Assembly: GCA_905250075.1 (NCBI GenBank)
Contig: CAJNOP010000011.1
Span: 3,538,751 to 3,602,750, forward strand
Reading direction: 5' to 3'
Length of the DNA: 64,000 bases
From: Rotaria sp. Silwood1
Lineage: Eukaryota > Rotifera > Eurotatoria > Philodinida > Philodinidae
Made by a program: the position numbers and the translations under genes. Of the stretch, positions 49,330 to 62,500 are shown piece after piece (the stretch's first letter is position 1; the number at the start of each line of letters is the position of its first letter). A model generated the notes under the pieces. It worked only from the letters and a program-made list of their open reading frames with translations, was not told the DNA's origin and searched no databases.

Positions 49330-50945
49330 TCTTCTTACATATTTTTGTACTTGTTGTATGTTTATTTGTAGTCTTTATTTTCATTTTTTTGACTTAAAAC
49401 AATGCACAAGCATACTTTTCTTCTTCTTCTTGATCATGACGAATGTTCAGTTTTTTTTTGTTTTTTTTTGTCAAAAAAAAACTTAAGCTTTATGACAAAT
49501 GTATTCTTATTATACGTACACTTGTTATTATATGCAGAATGGTTATGTAAACATATAGAAAGCTCTATTGTATAAATCACTTTAGTTATAGACATTTTTA
49601 TAACTGATATAAAAAAATAAAGAAATAAACATTTTATTATATGACTTAGTTTTATTGAATAATAATATACTATTCAATTGTAATTATTGTTTGATTCTTA
49701 AAACTAAGAAATTATAATTAGTAATGTATGAAATGTTTTATATATTTAGAGATTGTTAACGGTGGTCGATTCTACACTATTCACTAAATAATAATATTCA
49801 ATTTTTGAAAATCTCAATATTGTTTATTTTTATATTTATTTTCAATGATATAATTCAAAAATTTGTATATTATTGTAAAGAATTTATCTGATATCGCAAA
49901 TTGAATAAATATGTTGATTTATTGATTGTTCGAAATGTGCAAAGCATTGAAGTCATTTGAGTAATTTATTATAATAATAGGCGATTGAAAAATTTTTAGA
50001 GAAAATATTTACTTATCTTTGAGCAGTTAGAATGTTTTTACGACAAGTCAAAGTCAATGAGTTTGTGCTCTTTTGAAATATATAGACTGAGAAATTTATT
50101 TTCAATTCTTATTCGAGAGTAGTGAAATAATCTTTGAAAAAGACTATACAACACTAAAAATTTGAGATCTTTATTTATGTATGAGTCTGTAAATCAGAAG
50201 CTATCCTACAAAATGCACTTTTTGAATTTCTTTTTTTATCTTTCGACAAAGTATGTCAATTTCGTTTTTCCTATATAGTTATTTTTAAAAAATCAACAAG
50301 CATTTTATGTTGAAAGAAGCTCTTGAATAGATATTGTAGCTTCATTTGGGTAAAAGCTATAGTTTAGTTCAATATCACATTTTGTAGAGAAATGTCTACT
50401 CTGCAAAAACGGTCGATTTCGACAATTTTTGGTATGTTCGAACAGGAACTTATAGGGTAGACAAAAGCGTGTAAGTTCATCATGAAAAACAATTTTTTCA
50501 AGTCTTTCAAAAAGTTCTTCATTAATTTTGAACAAAAAAAACAGACACAACATTTCAAAGCCCATATTCCAATTCTGGTCTCGACCTATAGTTTTTGGCT
50601 GGTTTGAAATGCTTTCAACTAGACTTTATTAAACGTTTTTCTGGCAGACAAACACATAAAACAACATCTTGTTCAAACAAACACACGGAATATTCAGAAA
50701 CCTTTTGTTTACGGAGAAACTTGTTTTATCAATGAAACAAGTTTTTGAAACAAGGTTTTCATTTTTTTTGTTTCGACAGCATGCAAATTATCTTATCGGT
50801 CAATTGATAGTTAAAAATGAAAAATATCATTTTCGAGAGTTTCTTATACAAAGTAAAATGAACCTATTATTTACGCAAGTTTGGGTAGATTTATTGTTAA
50901 TTAAAATAAAACTTAAAAACAAAAATTAAGCAGAATCTTTTTTCT
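49330..50945. other. Intergenic, AT-rich
   Basis: About 1.6 kb after PP2A-B56. The first 300 bases are its 3' UTR with AATAAA signals. Frames near 50305-50565 and 50669-50929 have no family resemblance or splice context and are not called. No transposon ends recognised. Confidence 0.5.
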
Positions 50946-51828
50946 TTAAAATTTCATTTTACTGAAAAGAAAAAGAGAAAAGATAATTATGCAAACAGAT
51001 GTAGGATAAGAATGAGCGCCTGTCGATGTAGTTGTTGGTGGTGTTGGTGTTTGTGTTTGTGTTTGTGTTTGTGTTTGTGTTTGTGTTTGTGTTTGTGTTG
51101 GTGTTGGTTTTGTTGTTGTTATAAAAGTGAATTTAATTGTGTTTGAGTCAGAACAAGAAACAAAACCATGTAGATTCTCATAACAAGCTTGAACAGCAAT
51201 TGTATGTTCAACACCATCTCCATATTGTGAAGGTACTTCATATACAGTTTGATTTTTCGGTATATCATCCGCAACTAACTTATTATCAATAGTTATTTTA
51301 TACTTAGTAACTGAGCCCTCGATTGTTGGAGCTGACCAAGTTACGTGAATACCATTGGGAACTGATGATTGTTTAACATTTTGTGGTGCTGATGGAGTAC
51401 CAAAATCAGTCTTAGTATCATATGACTTAGTGACATCATTATCAGTGGCTTTACAAATTAAAGTAAATTTGTATTGTGTATTCGGTTCAAGATTGAGAAT
51501 CTTCACAGAGCCTATATCTGGCTTTACTGTAAAAAAAACTAAAGGTTGTGCATTAACTTTTGCTGGATCAACAGTCACTTGACATGAACATGATGGATCT
51601 GGACATTCTGTTACATTTGCCCATAATCTATAAATATAGGTGAACAATAATTAGATACATGAGAAAATAAAGATTAACTAACTCGACATGAGTATCATAA
51701 ATTGTAGAAGAAGCATTAACAATATCAAGAGGAGGCTTCGCCTCGAAGTAATTGATCTTTGTTGTTGTTGCATATGTAATTATAATGAATAAAGTGCAGA
51801 AGATTAGTTGTCGTTGATATCCTTGCAT
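50946..51828 (-). CDS. Secreted or GPI-anchored fibronectin type III protein
   Basis: Two exons on the minus strand, 51828-51683 and 51627-50946; 275 residues. The junction (donor GTTAGT, 55-bp intron) reads TIYDTHVE-LWANVTECP. A signal peptide covers about residues 1-23. The first domain (about 25-130) looks like a diverged fibronectin-III or similar beta-sandwich with a Cys-rich loop (CPDPSCSC) and LEPNTQYKFTL. The second (about 133-225) is a clear fibronectin-III domain: PSAPQNVKQSSVPNGIHVTW, KYKITID, VQACYE. Then a run of Thr-Gln repeats (a likely O-glycosylated stalk), and a hydrophobic C-terminus (VCIIIFSLFLF) ending in KMKF, as in GPI-anchor signals or a single membrane helix. Its ligand is unknown. 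It could be a lineage-specific surface adhesion protein. Confidence 0.8.
51045..51107 (-). repeat. Coding (GTTTGT)n hexamer repeat
   Basis: About eight to ten tandem TTTGTG hexamers on the plus strand encode the Thr-Gln stalk of the fibronectin-III protein on the minus strand. Being a perfect hexamer, it can change length without a frameshift. Confidence 0.75.
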
Positions 51829-51913
51829 GTTTCTCACACGTAACTTATATTGAAAAAGAATGATAAGAATATTTGATGATCGAGTCTTTTTATCTTCATA
51901 TTTTCAACAATTG

Positions 51914-51944
<31 letters not shown>

Positions 51945-52372
51945 CAAGGTCTATTTTTTCAATAATATTGACATACAAAAAAATATGAATAATCCAAGAA
52001 CAATATCATATGATTAACACAAATATTAGCAAATAACAATGTCAGTTGTTCCATATGTTCCACAGAAAACATTAATATTAAATATTGAACAAACCAATGA
52101 TACCATCTATCTGTCATTTTATTATTTTTTTCTTAATTTAAAAATATCTTACGAAATATTTTAATTCTAAAGTTAGAGAAAAAAGAAGAAGAAAGCATTG
52201 GTTGAGGAATAAAATCACATCTTTATTTTTTCTCACCACGATGAATAAACTTATGCGTGATTGTATTCGAGCTATATCTTTCGATTTGATTTTTTTCAAT
52301 GCAACACTATAATCAATAATAAGAAAGATTTTTACAAAATAGAAATGAAATTTAAGAAACATTTTCTACATA
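51829..52372. other. Upstream region of the fibronectin-III gene
   Basis: Contains a (GA)n microsatellite at about 51914-51945, 90 bases upstream of the start codon, which might act as a GAGA-type promoter element. Otherwise AT-rich with nothing recognised. Confidence 0.4.
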
Positions 52373-53135
52373 GAAGCCATTCTACGTAAGCCACGACCAC
52401 CTTCCATAGAAGCTGTTCAATTGACGATCGCTGATTGGTCTGGTTTTTATATATGTGATAGAGATAAACCTTTGATGAATTGCTACGCAAGACGTTTCAA
52501 AAAATATTGTTCCATTCTTGAAATATTTAAATTGCTCTGAGGATACTCTCGTACAAAGAATGACGTTCTTTGCGAATTTTTATGGCACCGATATTTCTTC
52601 AAGAATACACCCATTTGACCTGAAACTTTCACTAAAGATTTTCCTTAGATTATGATGTTAATTGGACAAGACTACGAAGTGCATGGTAAAATTGCCATTT
52701 TTTCAGTATTTTGTGCGTAGATCTATATCAAGAACGACTTATCTTAGGAAACAATAATTTTGACTACAGAGAGATCTCATTAAGTACTAAGCCTCAAAAC
52801 AGTTTCAGCTCTCTAGCTAGTTCTTATGGCTCACGAGACCATTGTCAAAAACGTGATTTCGACCAAAATCATAGTTTTGAAAACGGCTAATCTAAAGCAA
52901 AATCAGAACTATAGAATTCTGATCTTTATGGTTTTAAACTACACGCTTAGTACTACAAGGTCACACAAGAATTGTTATGAAACGTTCTTGGATACGCTGC
53001 AGAGCCTTATGGGAAGATGAGCCTAAAATTGACTTTTTCCCTGCTTAACTGATTTAGACTTGTTTAGGAATTATTAAAAAAACGTTACATGGTATGAAGA
53101 AAGTTTCTGTTCACGATACATCAGTCCATGATTCT
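52373..53135 (+). mobile_element. Truncated copy of a TA-flanked foldback transposon
   Basis: Starts after TA (52371-52372) with GAAGCCATTCTACGTAAGCCA and aligns, with many substitutions, along most of its length to the reverse strand of the complete copy at 56645-57713. Shared landmarks include GAATTGCTACGCAAGACG..., CTCTCTAGCTAGTTCTTATG (near 52812), CTCACGAGACCATTGTCAA and CATGGTATGAAGAAAG (near 53090). It stops near 53135, before the second inverted arm, so it is 3'-truncated. Confidence 0.65.
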
Positions 53136-54478
53136 CTAATAATTGAGTTATCTAACTGTTTTGGCAAAAACTTTTCTACTCAAAATCTTAGAGGGAAGTA
53201 CGGCAAAATTTTTTCTATGATATTCGTTGCTTCTCTCTATCTTTCTCGATTGACGGTAATTCTGACATGGTAGCCAGTATCAATAAATATTTTCTATTAT
53301 CTTTCTTCATTATATTTTTCTATGCGAATATGTATACTGATTAAAATGAAGAAGGCAACCCAAGAAGAATATCTATAAGAAAGCAGTGATACTATTCATT
53401 CCTGTGATCGACCCAGTGTATATTATATACTACCAATTGTTATCATATATCTTTCTTAACAATTCGTATAGATCGCGTCTAATGAATTATCATCAAAACG
53501 CGCATTTGAAATGTAGAAAGTAGTTAATGATAAAATTGACTTTGATCAAACTAGTATGTGGAGCTTCATTTATTTGATACCGTATATGTTTAATGAGTCA
53601 TGTTTTTATTCACATCCAGGTCGAACATGCACGCTCGTAAACGTTCGTTTACGAAGCGAAACGACCAGAAACGAATTACATATACGAAGGTCGTAAAAAA
53701 TACGGAATGATTAAAATTAAACCGTATCTGCTTCGTATACGGCTGTATATCAGCGTGGGCGATCGTATATGACCGTTGTATGTTCAATTTTCGGAATTCG
53801 TAGCAAAAGCGGGTAAGTTCGATTAGAGGAATCAAAGAAAACACTCTATCTTTCGGATAGACCCCGATAATGCTTCGCACAAATTCATTTGATTCCTTCT
53901 GTCTAATTGACGATATTTTTTTAAATTTCTGTCTTGTATCAACGTACAGATATCACGAAAATTCGAGAGCATTTATGTGCCAGCTAGTGGTAACACTGCA
54001 CCAAGAGAAAACCAGCTATTCTCAACAGAATTCAGACAACACGATGTCAAGCTTTCAAAAGACTTCAATTGGTTGTAAAAGGTTTCGAAAGATTTCATGA
54101 AACTTCAAGACGGTTCGAACTGTTTTTCCTAGCACTACTCGCAGCTGAAACAAGATTACTGTTCAGCTGCGTGATAAATGTGCATTAGAAAAGACTAAAT
54201 ACAGATATTAGTGTAGTGCAGATGGTACTCAACAGAAGGTAAAGGCTATAGAATACTAATATAGAGTAAGGATGCAGCAGAGAATATCTAGGCATCGAAT
54301 AAGAGAGCTATGACAGAAATATTGATAGAGAGTATTCATATCACATGTGCTATAAAGTAGTGGTTCTATGTACGAGGTACATATTGGGACTTTTTAAGTC
54401 GACAATATAGATTTGAACTAATGTCATACGATAGTAACTAGAAACAACGGTAAATTTAATTTTTTTTTTTTATTTCAG
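53136..54478. other. Intergenic with a CpG-rich patch
   Basis: From about 53600 to 53870 the sequence is unusually rich in CG dinucleotides and words such as CGTATACG, CGATCGTATA and TCGTTTACGA, unlike the AT-rich surroundings. A short frame at 53870-54100 has no resemblance to known proteins. The stretch ends in a long T tract and TTTCAG acceptor at 54478. Confidence 0.4.
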
Positions 54479-54903
54479 ATCCTTGCATTGAATAACCATA
54501 GTGAACAGTAAGTATAAATTCTTATATTTAAATTTTTTGACTTATTTTAGATCATTTTTATGGCGTAAAGTCAAGACACAGTCAGGATGAATTTTCTTAT
54601 CTAGTTTTCATTATTTGAACTCGTTTTACGATATACATTCACGAAACAGTAAGTATAATTTTTTTTTATTTCGTCATTTTATTTAGTGTAGTTCATCCAA
54701 TGATCTATAATCAAGTAAAATTAAGTATAAATTTATTATTTAATTTTTTTTATTTATTTAGTTCCTAGTTACGATAAAAAGATAAAGCAAAAGTAAGTAC
54801 ATATTCATATATTAATTCTTTTATCTATTTTAGTTCATTTTATTAGATAAACTAAAGTAACAGTAAGTATTTTTTTTTGTGTAATTTTTTGGCTTTCTTT
54901 TAG
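54479..54903 (+). repeat. Tandem array of micro-exon plus micro-intron units (period about 71 bp)
   Basis: Six related exon-like blocks start at 54479, 54551, 54692, 54762, 54834 and 54904 (spacing 72, 141, 70, 72, 70). Each complete unit is 29-31 bases resembling WTCATTTTATNGATAAACTA followed by 41-43 bases that begin GTAAGTA and end in a T-rich tract plus TAG. Four of five inter-block segments keep a perfect GTAAGTA; the fifth reads TTAAGTA. One unit (54581-54648) is degenerate. The diverged but clearly tandem origin, with splice signals preserved, is seen directly. Whether any unit is spliced is not known. Confidence 0.7.
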
Positions 54904-55180
54904 ATCGCTTTATAGTATCCATTGTCACGAAAATCGTCTCGACTTGGTCGATTTATATAAAATCGGTGCAGAAATCGCGATTTTCCAGCTTCATTTCCGT
55001 AGTAATGAGTTAAAAAAGAATTGCCGATTAATTATGCACTATATTGCGATTCAGTGCATGATTAATCAGCAACTTGCTTCGCTTATTCCTATCAGAATGA
55101 AGCAGGAAAAATGCGATTTACTCATTGATTTTGATAAAAATCAGCTGACTTGTAGCGATATTCGTGATATAGGATGACGG
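54904..55180 (+). CDS. Possible exon, unrecognised 91-residue frame with atypical codons
   Basis: After the last acceptor of the micro-exon array (AG at 54902-54903) a frame stays open for about 91 codons: SLYSIHCHENRLDLVDLYKI ... FQLHFRSNELKK ... MHYIAIQCMINQQLASLIPI ... QLTCSDIRDIG, stop TGA. It has no ATG near its start, so it would need an upstream exon; joining the first array block (54479-54507, ILALNNHSE) directly to it keeps frame and creates a Gln codon. Codons such as GCG, CAG, TGC and CTC are more common than in the other genes of the window. No family recognised. It could be a real terminal exon, a fragment of a mobile element, or chance. Confidence 0.35.
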
Positions 55181-55410
55181 TACAGATAATCAATTTAGCA
55201 TAATACACAGCAAAGATATCCATAGTGTACCGTACACTGTTAAAATACAGTCGTTTACGACCGTATGCGATCGAAATATGATCAGAAACTCTCCGTGAAC
55301 GATCACCGTTTTGCTCCATGTTTATCCGTATACGATCGTAATACTGGACCATGTAATACGGTGAAATACGGAGTTCGTAACGCTCGATCTGGGCAGTTAA
55401 GGCTATTCCA
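55181..55410. other. Second CpG-rich patch
   Basis: Again rich in CGTATACG, CGATCG, TTTACGACCGTA words, similar in composition to 53600-53870. The two patches bracket the micro-exon array and the atypical frame. No clean inverted repeat between them could be aligned by eye. Confidence 0.35.
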
Positions 55411-55964
55411 ATGCTTGGTATTGAAGCATCAATGTCATACACTGAAGATTTATTTTGTCCAGCTGATGTTGATAGTGAATCTTTTTTTAATTCAAATTTT
55501 GATATAGACAAATAGTAAAGTATTCTATTTTTCTAGTTGTTGATCGAATTAATCTGGAATCTTTTATTAATTTAGTACAACAGCTGCAACGAAAGTTAAT
55601 GGATGATGAGGACAATAAAGAGTCTGTAAGTGTACAGTTATATGTTAAAATGTAATTGACCAGTTGGCCGACTATTGAATGATAAAAAGGAGCAAGAAAA
55701 GATGGAGCAAGAAAGATGGACACTATATAATCCTATTCATTGACATAGTGATGCATAGTTATTACGCAGTAGCATACGTGAGTTGTTTAGAATATTAAGA
55801 TGCCCGAGAGAATGTAAGATATTTGAAATATTGTTTTCTGTAGTTTTTATCTTTGTTATTGAAACGATTTTCTTTTTTTATAGGATGAAAAAAGTGTTGC
55901 ACAATCGAATAATGATTTAGCTAAAGCTTTTGAACAGGTCAAATTACTTGCAAACACAAAATGA
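55411..55964 (+). CDS. Possible small three-exon gene or 3' end of a decayed gene
   Basis: Three exon-like pieces, 55411-55474, 55537-55625 and 55884-55964, join in frame into 77 residues: MLGIEASMSYTEDLFCPADV, then VDRINLESFINLVQQLQRKL, an acidic MDDEDNKES, and NNDLAKAFEQVKLLANTK, stop TGA. The first intron is 62 bp (GTGAAT donor, TTTTTCTAG acceptor), the second 258 bp (GTAAGT, TTTTTTATAG). The central part looks like an amphipathic helix or coiled coil. The start is uncertain; the frame is open only a little further upstream. No family recognised. Codon use is host-like. Could be a true small protein or the surviving tail of a larger gene. Confidence 0.35.
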
Positions 55965-56644
55965 TTCGTAATAGCAGTTGATATCGATGCAATCGAAAAA
56001 CAATTTACTGGCAAAGAATGAATAAAGAATACTGCTCTTTGGTAAACATGAATCGAACATTTTTATTTGTTCATGGCTGTACTTTTTGTGTGATGCACTT
56101 CGACGCGTTGTGTGAACACCAAGTCGATAAAAGTTCTTGTTTTTTTCTCTCTGTCAAAACTTATTTTTGGTACAAGAATAAAACAGCTATGCTCAACAAA
56201 GCATATATAAATAATCGTGAAAATAAAGGTGCACCTGTATAGTGAAATATTAGCTGTTATTCTCTCTCTCTCTCTCTCTCTCTCTCTGCTCATTGATAAA
56301 TTCATTTTCATAAGTCATAAACAGTTTTATTTAATTTAGTAGATCTATTCATTTGATAAAGAAGGACAGTTTTAGTCTTGTAAAAATGAAATTTTTTAAA
56401 CCAATTATAATTTCATTATCTTAGAAGTCAGTCAAATCTCATATTAGTTCTTTTAAAATACACCAAAAAATATGTATGCCATTATTGACTATTTTATTTG
56501 TTTTCATCTTCTTTATTCTCTTTGCATAGGAATATGATTGTCACCGCTTTTTGTTTGTACTATGTTATGTTCATCGGCTTTTATAGTGTAACAATTATTT
56601 CATGCATATAAGTGATGAATAACAGCATAGGTATGATATCAATA
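55965..56644. other. Intergenic with (CT)n microsatellite
   Basis: A (TC)n run at about 56260-56288; otherwise AT-rich without recognisable features. Borders the complete foldback transposon on its right. Confidence 0.5.
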
Positions 56645-57713
56645 TGAGTCATTCCACGTAAGCCATGACCGAACCTGTTCAATGAATGATCATCGACTGG
56701 ACTGATTTTTATATATATGATAAGGACAAACCTTCGATGAATTGCTACGCAAGACGTTTCAAAAAATACTGTTCCCTTCTTGAGATATATAAATTTCTTT
56801 GAGAGTGCTCCCGTCAAAAAACACATTTTTGCGGTTTTTTGTGACATCGATAGATGTGCTGAACAATATATCCGTTTCACTTGAAATATTTACGATGCAT
56901 AGATATCATGATTCTGTACGATAGAGAATCATAGGCTGATCTATTGTGAATAGAAACTTTCTTCATACCATGTAATATTTCTAATAATTCATAAACAAAT
57001 CTGAATCAATTAAACATGTGAAAAGTCAATTTTGGACTCATCTTCTCATAAGACTGCACAGTATCCTAGGACGCTTCATAACAATTCGTTCGTGATTTTG
57101 TAGTACTAAGTGTGTCGTTTAAAACCATAAAGACCAGACTTTTATAGAACTAATTTTATTCTAGATGGGTCCTTCCAAAAACCGTGATTTTGGCTAGCAT
57201 CATATTTTTGACGATGGTCTCGTGAGCCATAAGAACTAGCTAGAGAGCTGAAATTGTTTTGAGACTTAGTATTTGATGAAATCTCTCTGTAGCAAAAATA
57301 TCAGCCCTCTAGCATGATTCGTTCAATCAAATATGTAAATGCACAAAGTACGAAAAAGTGAAATTTTTTCCATGTATTTGGTAGTCTTGGTCAACTTATC
57401 AAAGGTCCATCCATTTGAGTTATTTTTTTGTTCAGTAATACAGAATCATGATACCTATTCATCGTAAAAATTTCAAGAGAAACAGATATATTGTTCAGGA
57501 TATATATTGATGTCCCAAAACATTGCAAAAAGTGTCATTTTGTGACGGGGTACTCTCAGAGAAATATAAATCTCTCAAGAACGGAACACTATTTTTTGAA
57601 AGGTCCTGCGTACAAATTCATCAAACATTTGCCTCTATGACATGTATAAAAATCAGTCGAATCAGCGATTATTGATTGAGCCGGTTCGGTCGTGGCTTAC
57701 GTGGAATAGCTCG
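56645..57713. mobile_element. Complete foldback DNA transposon flanked by TA
   Basis: The left end reads TGAGTCATTCCACGTAAGCC and the right end is its near-exact inverse (GGCTTACGTGGAATAGCTCG). The arms match for about 280 bases each, for example GAATTGCTACGCAAGACG near 56737 against its mirror near 57618, and ATAGATATCATGATTCTGTA near 56900 against its mirror near 57445. TA lies on both sides (56643-56644 and 57714-57715), as for Tc1/mariner-type insertions. The 0.5-kb centre has no transposase. The truncated copy at 52373-53135 matches its reverse strand. Confidence 0.75.
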
Positions 57714-59390
<1,677 letters not shown>

Positions 59391-59527
59391 GTATTCTCTC
59401 TATTCAATGTATATAATGTTCTTGTAGATAAATATATAAATAAATAAATAAATATGTATGAATAAGTATTTGTTTTTCTATTTTCTTTTATTATTATGAT
59501 AAAACGAAATAACAAATGAAAAAAATA
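59391..59527. terminator. Compact convergent 3' ends (Rac / TTC21B)
   Basis: Only 137 bases separate two converging stop codons. AATAAA is present on the plus strand at 59439-59444 and on the minus strand at 59487-59492, so the two mRNAs probably end within or across this interval and may overlap. Confidence 0.6.
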
Positions 59528-62500
59528 TTATTTAAGCATTAGACGTGCTTTTTCAAGAATATCTTTTCGAACACGTATATTATCTGGATATCGTTGAAGA
59601 ATCTAAAGAATATTTTGCAAAAAGTTTATTTCCAAAGAAATAAATACAAAAATACATACGAATTGGGCGATATCAATAGCATCTGTAAGCCGTTTTGATT
59701 TGAGATAATTAAATGCTAATTTATAACCTATATATTAAAATAAAAAAATTTAACTTCAAGTTATTTACCGCTTTATGAAAGAGGGTTCTTAAGAATTGAC
59801 AAAAAAGTTCTAATATGATTCTATGTTTGCCAAAATAAAAAATAACAAACAATATTTTATTTAATTTTTAAAAAACTACATCACATTGACTGTGATGAAT
59901 AGCAAAATTGTGAGTGTTATCAATAGTGATAGGTTCCTATTTTCAGAATATTCAAATAAAATAACTAGGAGAAAATTTCCACAGAAATTAAATAACGGCA
60001 ATACTTTGAGAAGTCAGCACAAAAAATTGATTTTGATATAATGAATAGCTTAAGCTTAGATATGATTGAATTGCGTGAAGAAATTCATTTTCACTAGAGG
60101 GTTACAGTAAGTGTACGTGGTACAGAGTACAAGATGAAAAGAAAACCTTCATACACGCATATTCTCCATCATTTATACTTTCTCCAAGCTTAAATTCTAC
60201 ACGTCATTTCTTTATGCGTTCCATAGTAAATTTTAGTCAACCAGCTTATGCTGTAATGGTTCTAATTAGTCTAGTACCAATTATATCTTCCCGATTATTA
60301 GACAAACTGAAAAACTGAAACTTTATAGTTTTTGTTCTCCGTTTGACATAATGAATACGTGTTCAAGAGTATTCCATTATTAGGCTAATAATATCAATGA
60401 TGTCCAATGTGGTTCAAATCGGACAAAAACCATCAGCAAACAACGGGTGATAGTTCGATTATTTTCTAACTTCCACTCTACCGAAATACACGGAAAATCA
60501 TACTCCGATTAGCAATCTACCAATAGTACTGCTAATAAACATGGAACATAGAATGTTTTGTTTATTCTATTGTATTCTAAATTTAATTTTCCGTGAAATA
60601 TGAAACAGAAAATAAATATATTATGCAGTTTAATTTAACAATATATTACCTATTGATGGTTGATTTTTTCTACTATATTTCCATGCTAGTTCGTAATTAT
60701 CTGCTGCATCTTTATGTGCGCCAGTTTGTTCATTCATCATTCCCAAAATTTCTAACGCTCTTGTTGAACACTATTCATTTTTAAAAATAATACATAAAAT
60801 AAAAATATGATAGTTTTTTTTTTCTATAGTCCAAACCTTATTAACACTTAAAACTTTTTTACATAATTCAAGTGCTTCATCATATTTTGTTGCTTGAATA
60901 TATGTCATAGCAAGCATTAACCAACATTGTTCTATTTCATCGGCATCATCCATATTCCAAACTAATTTTGTTGTTTTTTTTAAATATTGTCGTGCTTTTT
61001 GTACATTTTTTAATCCAATCAAACATTCACTTATAGCACATAAGGCACCAACATTATCTTTCTACAGAAATTAAAAATAAGAAAATATAAAGGGAGAAAA
61101 AAAAATAAGTAAATTTTTTGTTTACATGATCATTAAGAATTTGTGAAAGATTTTCTGTTGCTTGTTCAAGATTATGTTTTTCACCTGTATGACCCAAACA
61201 CCAATTTTCTAATACACGATATCGAATATCATTTGATGCTTCACTCATACTCTATAAATATAATATTTTATTCATAATTTTCAAAGATTCATTAGAAATA
61301 ATACTAACTTGAAGTAAATTAAATGCTGTTGCTTGAGAAGCTTTAACTTCATCAAATCGAGGACTAGAAAAATAAAATTAATTATTTTAAAGAAAATAGG
61401 TTTTTTTTTTTCTTTAATATACCCTTGTAATTTTCGTTTCCAATCGTCTTCACTTGAGATTATTTCATTATCAGGATTTAATACAATTTTAACCATAGCA
61501 TAAATAGCTTGACGACCATATTGTTTATCACGACGACATTTATTAAAACAAAATACAGCTTCATTTGGTTTGCATAAATAACTAAATTGAAATTAATTTT
61601 AAATTATAAGTTTTTTTTGTTTTCTATAATATTTATTTGAATATTGTACAGTTTGTACGATGTCAATTCTATTAACTACGAAAATTATTTATTTACAATA
61701 GAAATATTTTTTTGGATATGTTAAACTGCATTATAAAGACAAGATGAGTTTTCCTGGAAGTTATTCCTATTAATTGAGAATTATGTTTCACATTTCGAAG
61801 AATCAGTTTATTATACTAGAAACTCCTCATTAAAAGTTCGTTTTATAATAGCAATTGAATGACTTTTATTGTAGGTGGTTATTTGTTAATTGAGAGATAA
61901 AGAAATTCTATAGAAAGGATCTTGATTCAGAAAAACCATCGATTCTGATAAATCTAATCTAGTCTTAATTTAAAGAACATTATTTCAGAATTTATTCGTA
62001 CTATATCTTGGCAAACTCTTCAATACTGATTTGTTTATTTAGTTATTTAGTCGATGTCAAGCAGTTTTTGAAGTCATCTCCCTTGAATTATACGGTGATT
62101 CGTTTAAAACAACAGAATATTTATCTATCATTTTTAATTCAGATTGAAAAAACATTTTTTTTTCCTCATCTCGACAAACTTCCTAGTATTGGTTTTGCAC
62201 ATCTCTACTTACAACATATTGTGAGTACTCATTGACACTTCGAACTATTGAATACTTCTCAGTCAACTTATCATTTGCTATAGTATTATACAGATTTTCG
62301 AATAGAAATCAGTAGAAAATTTTTGTATTGATAGATCATAGGAATAATATATTTTTCAATGCTTTACTAATAACTTTTTTCTTTTATACTCATTATACAA
62401 TGATTTTAAGATGTTAAAGGAAAAATAATTTGTACTAAACGAAACTAAGAATGCATAAAAATTGACTTGTCTTAATTATCTCAAAAAACATTGATGGGAA

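Noticed and set aside
51045-51107. CRISPR-like short repeat array
   Set aside because: Contiguous hexamers without spacers, inside a coding exon of a eukaryotic gene.
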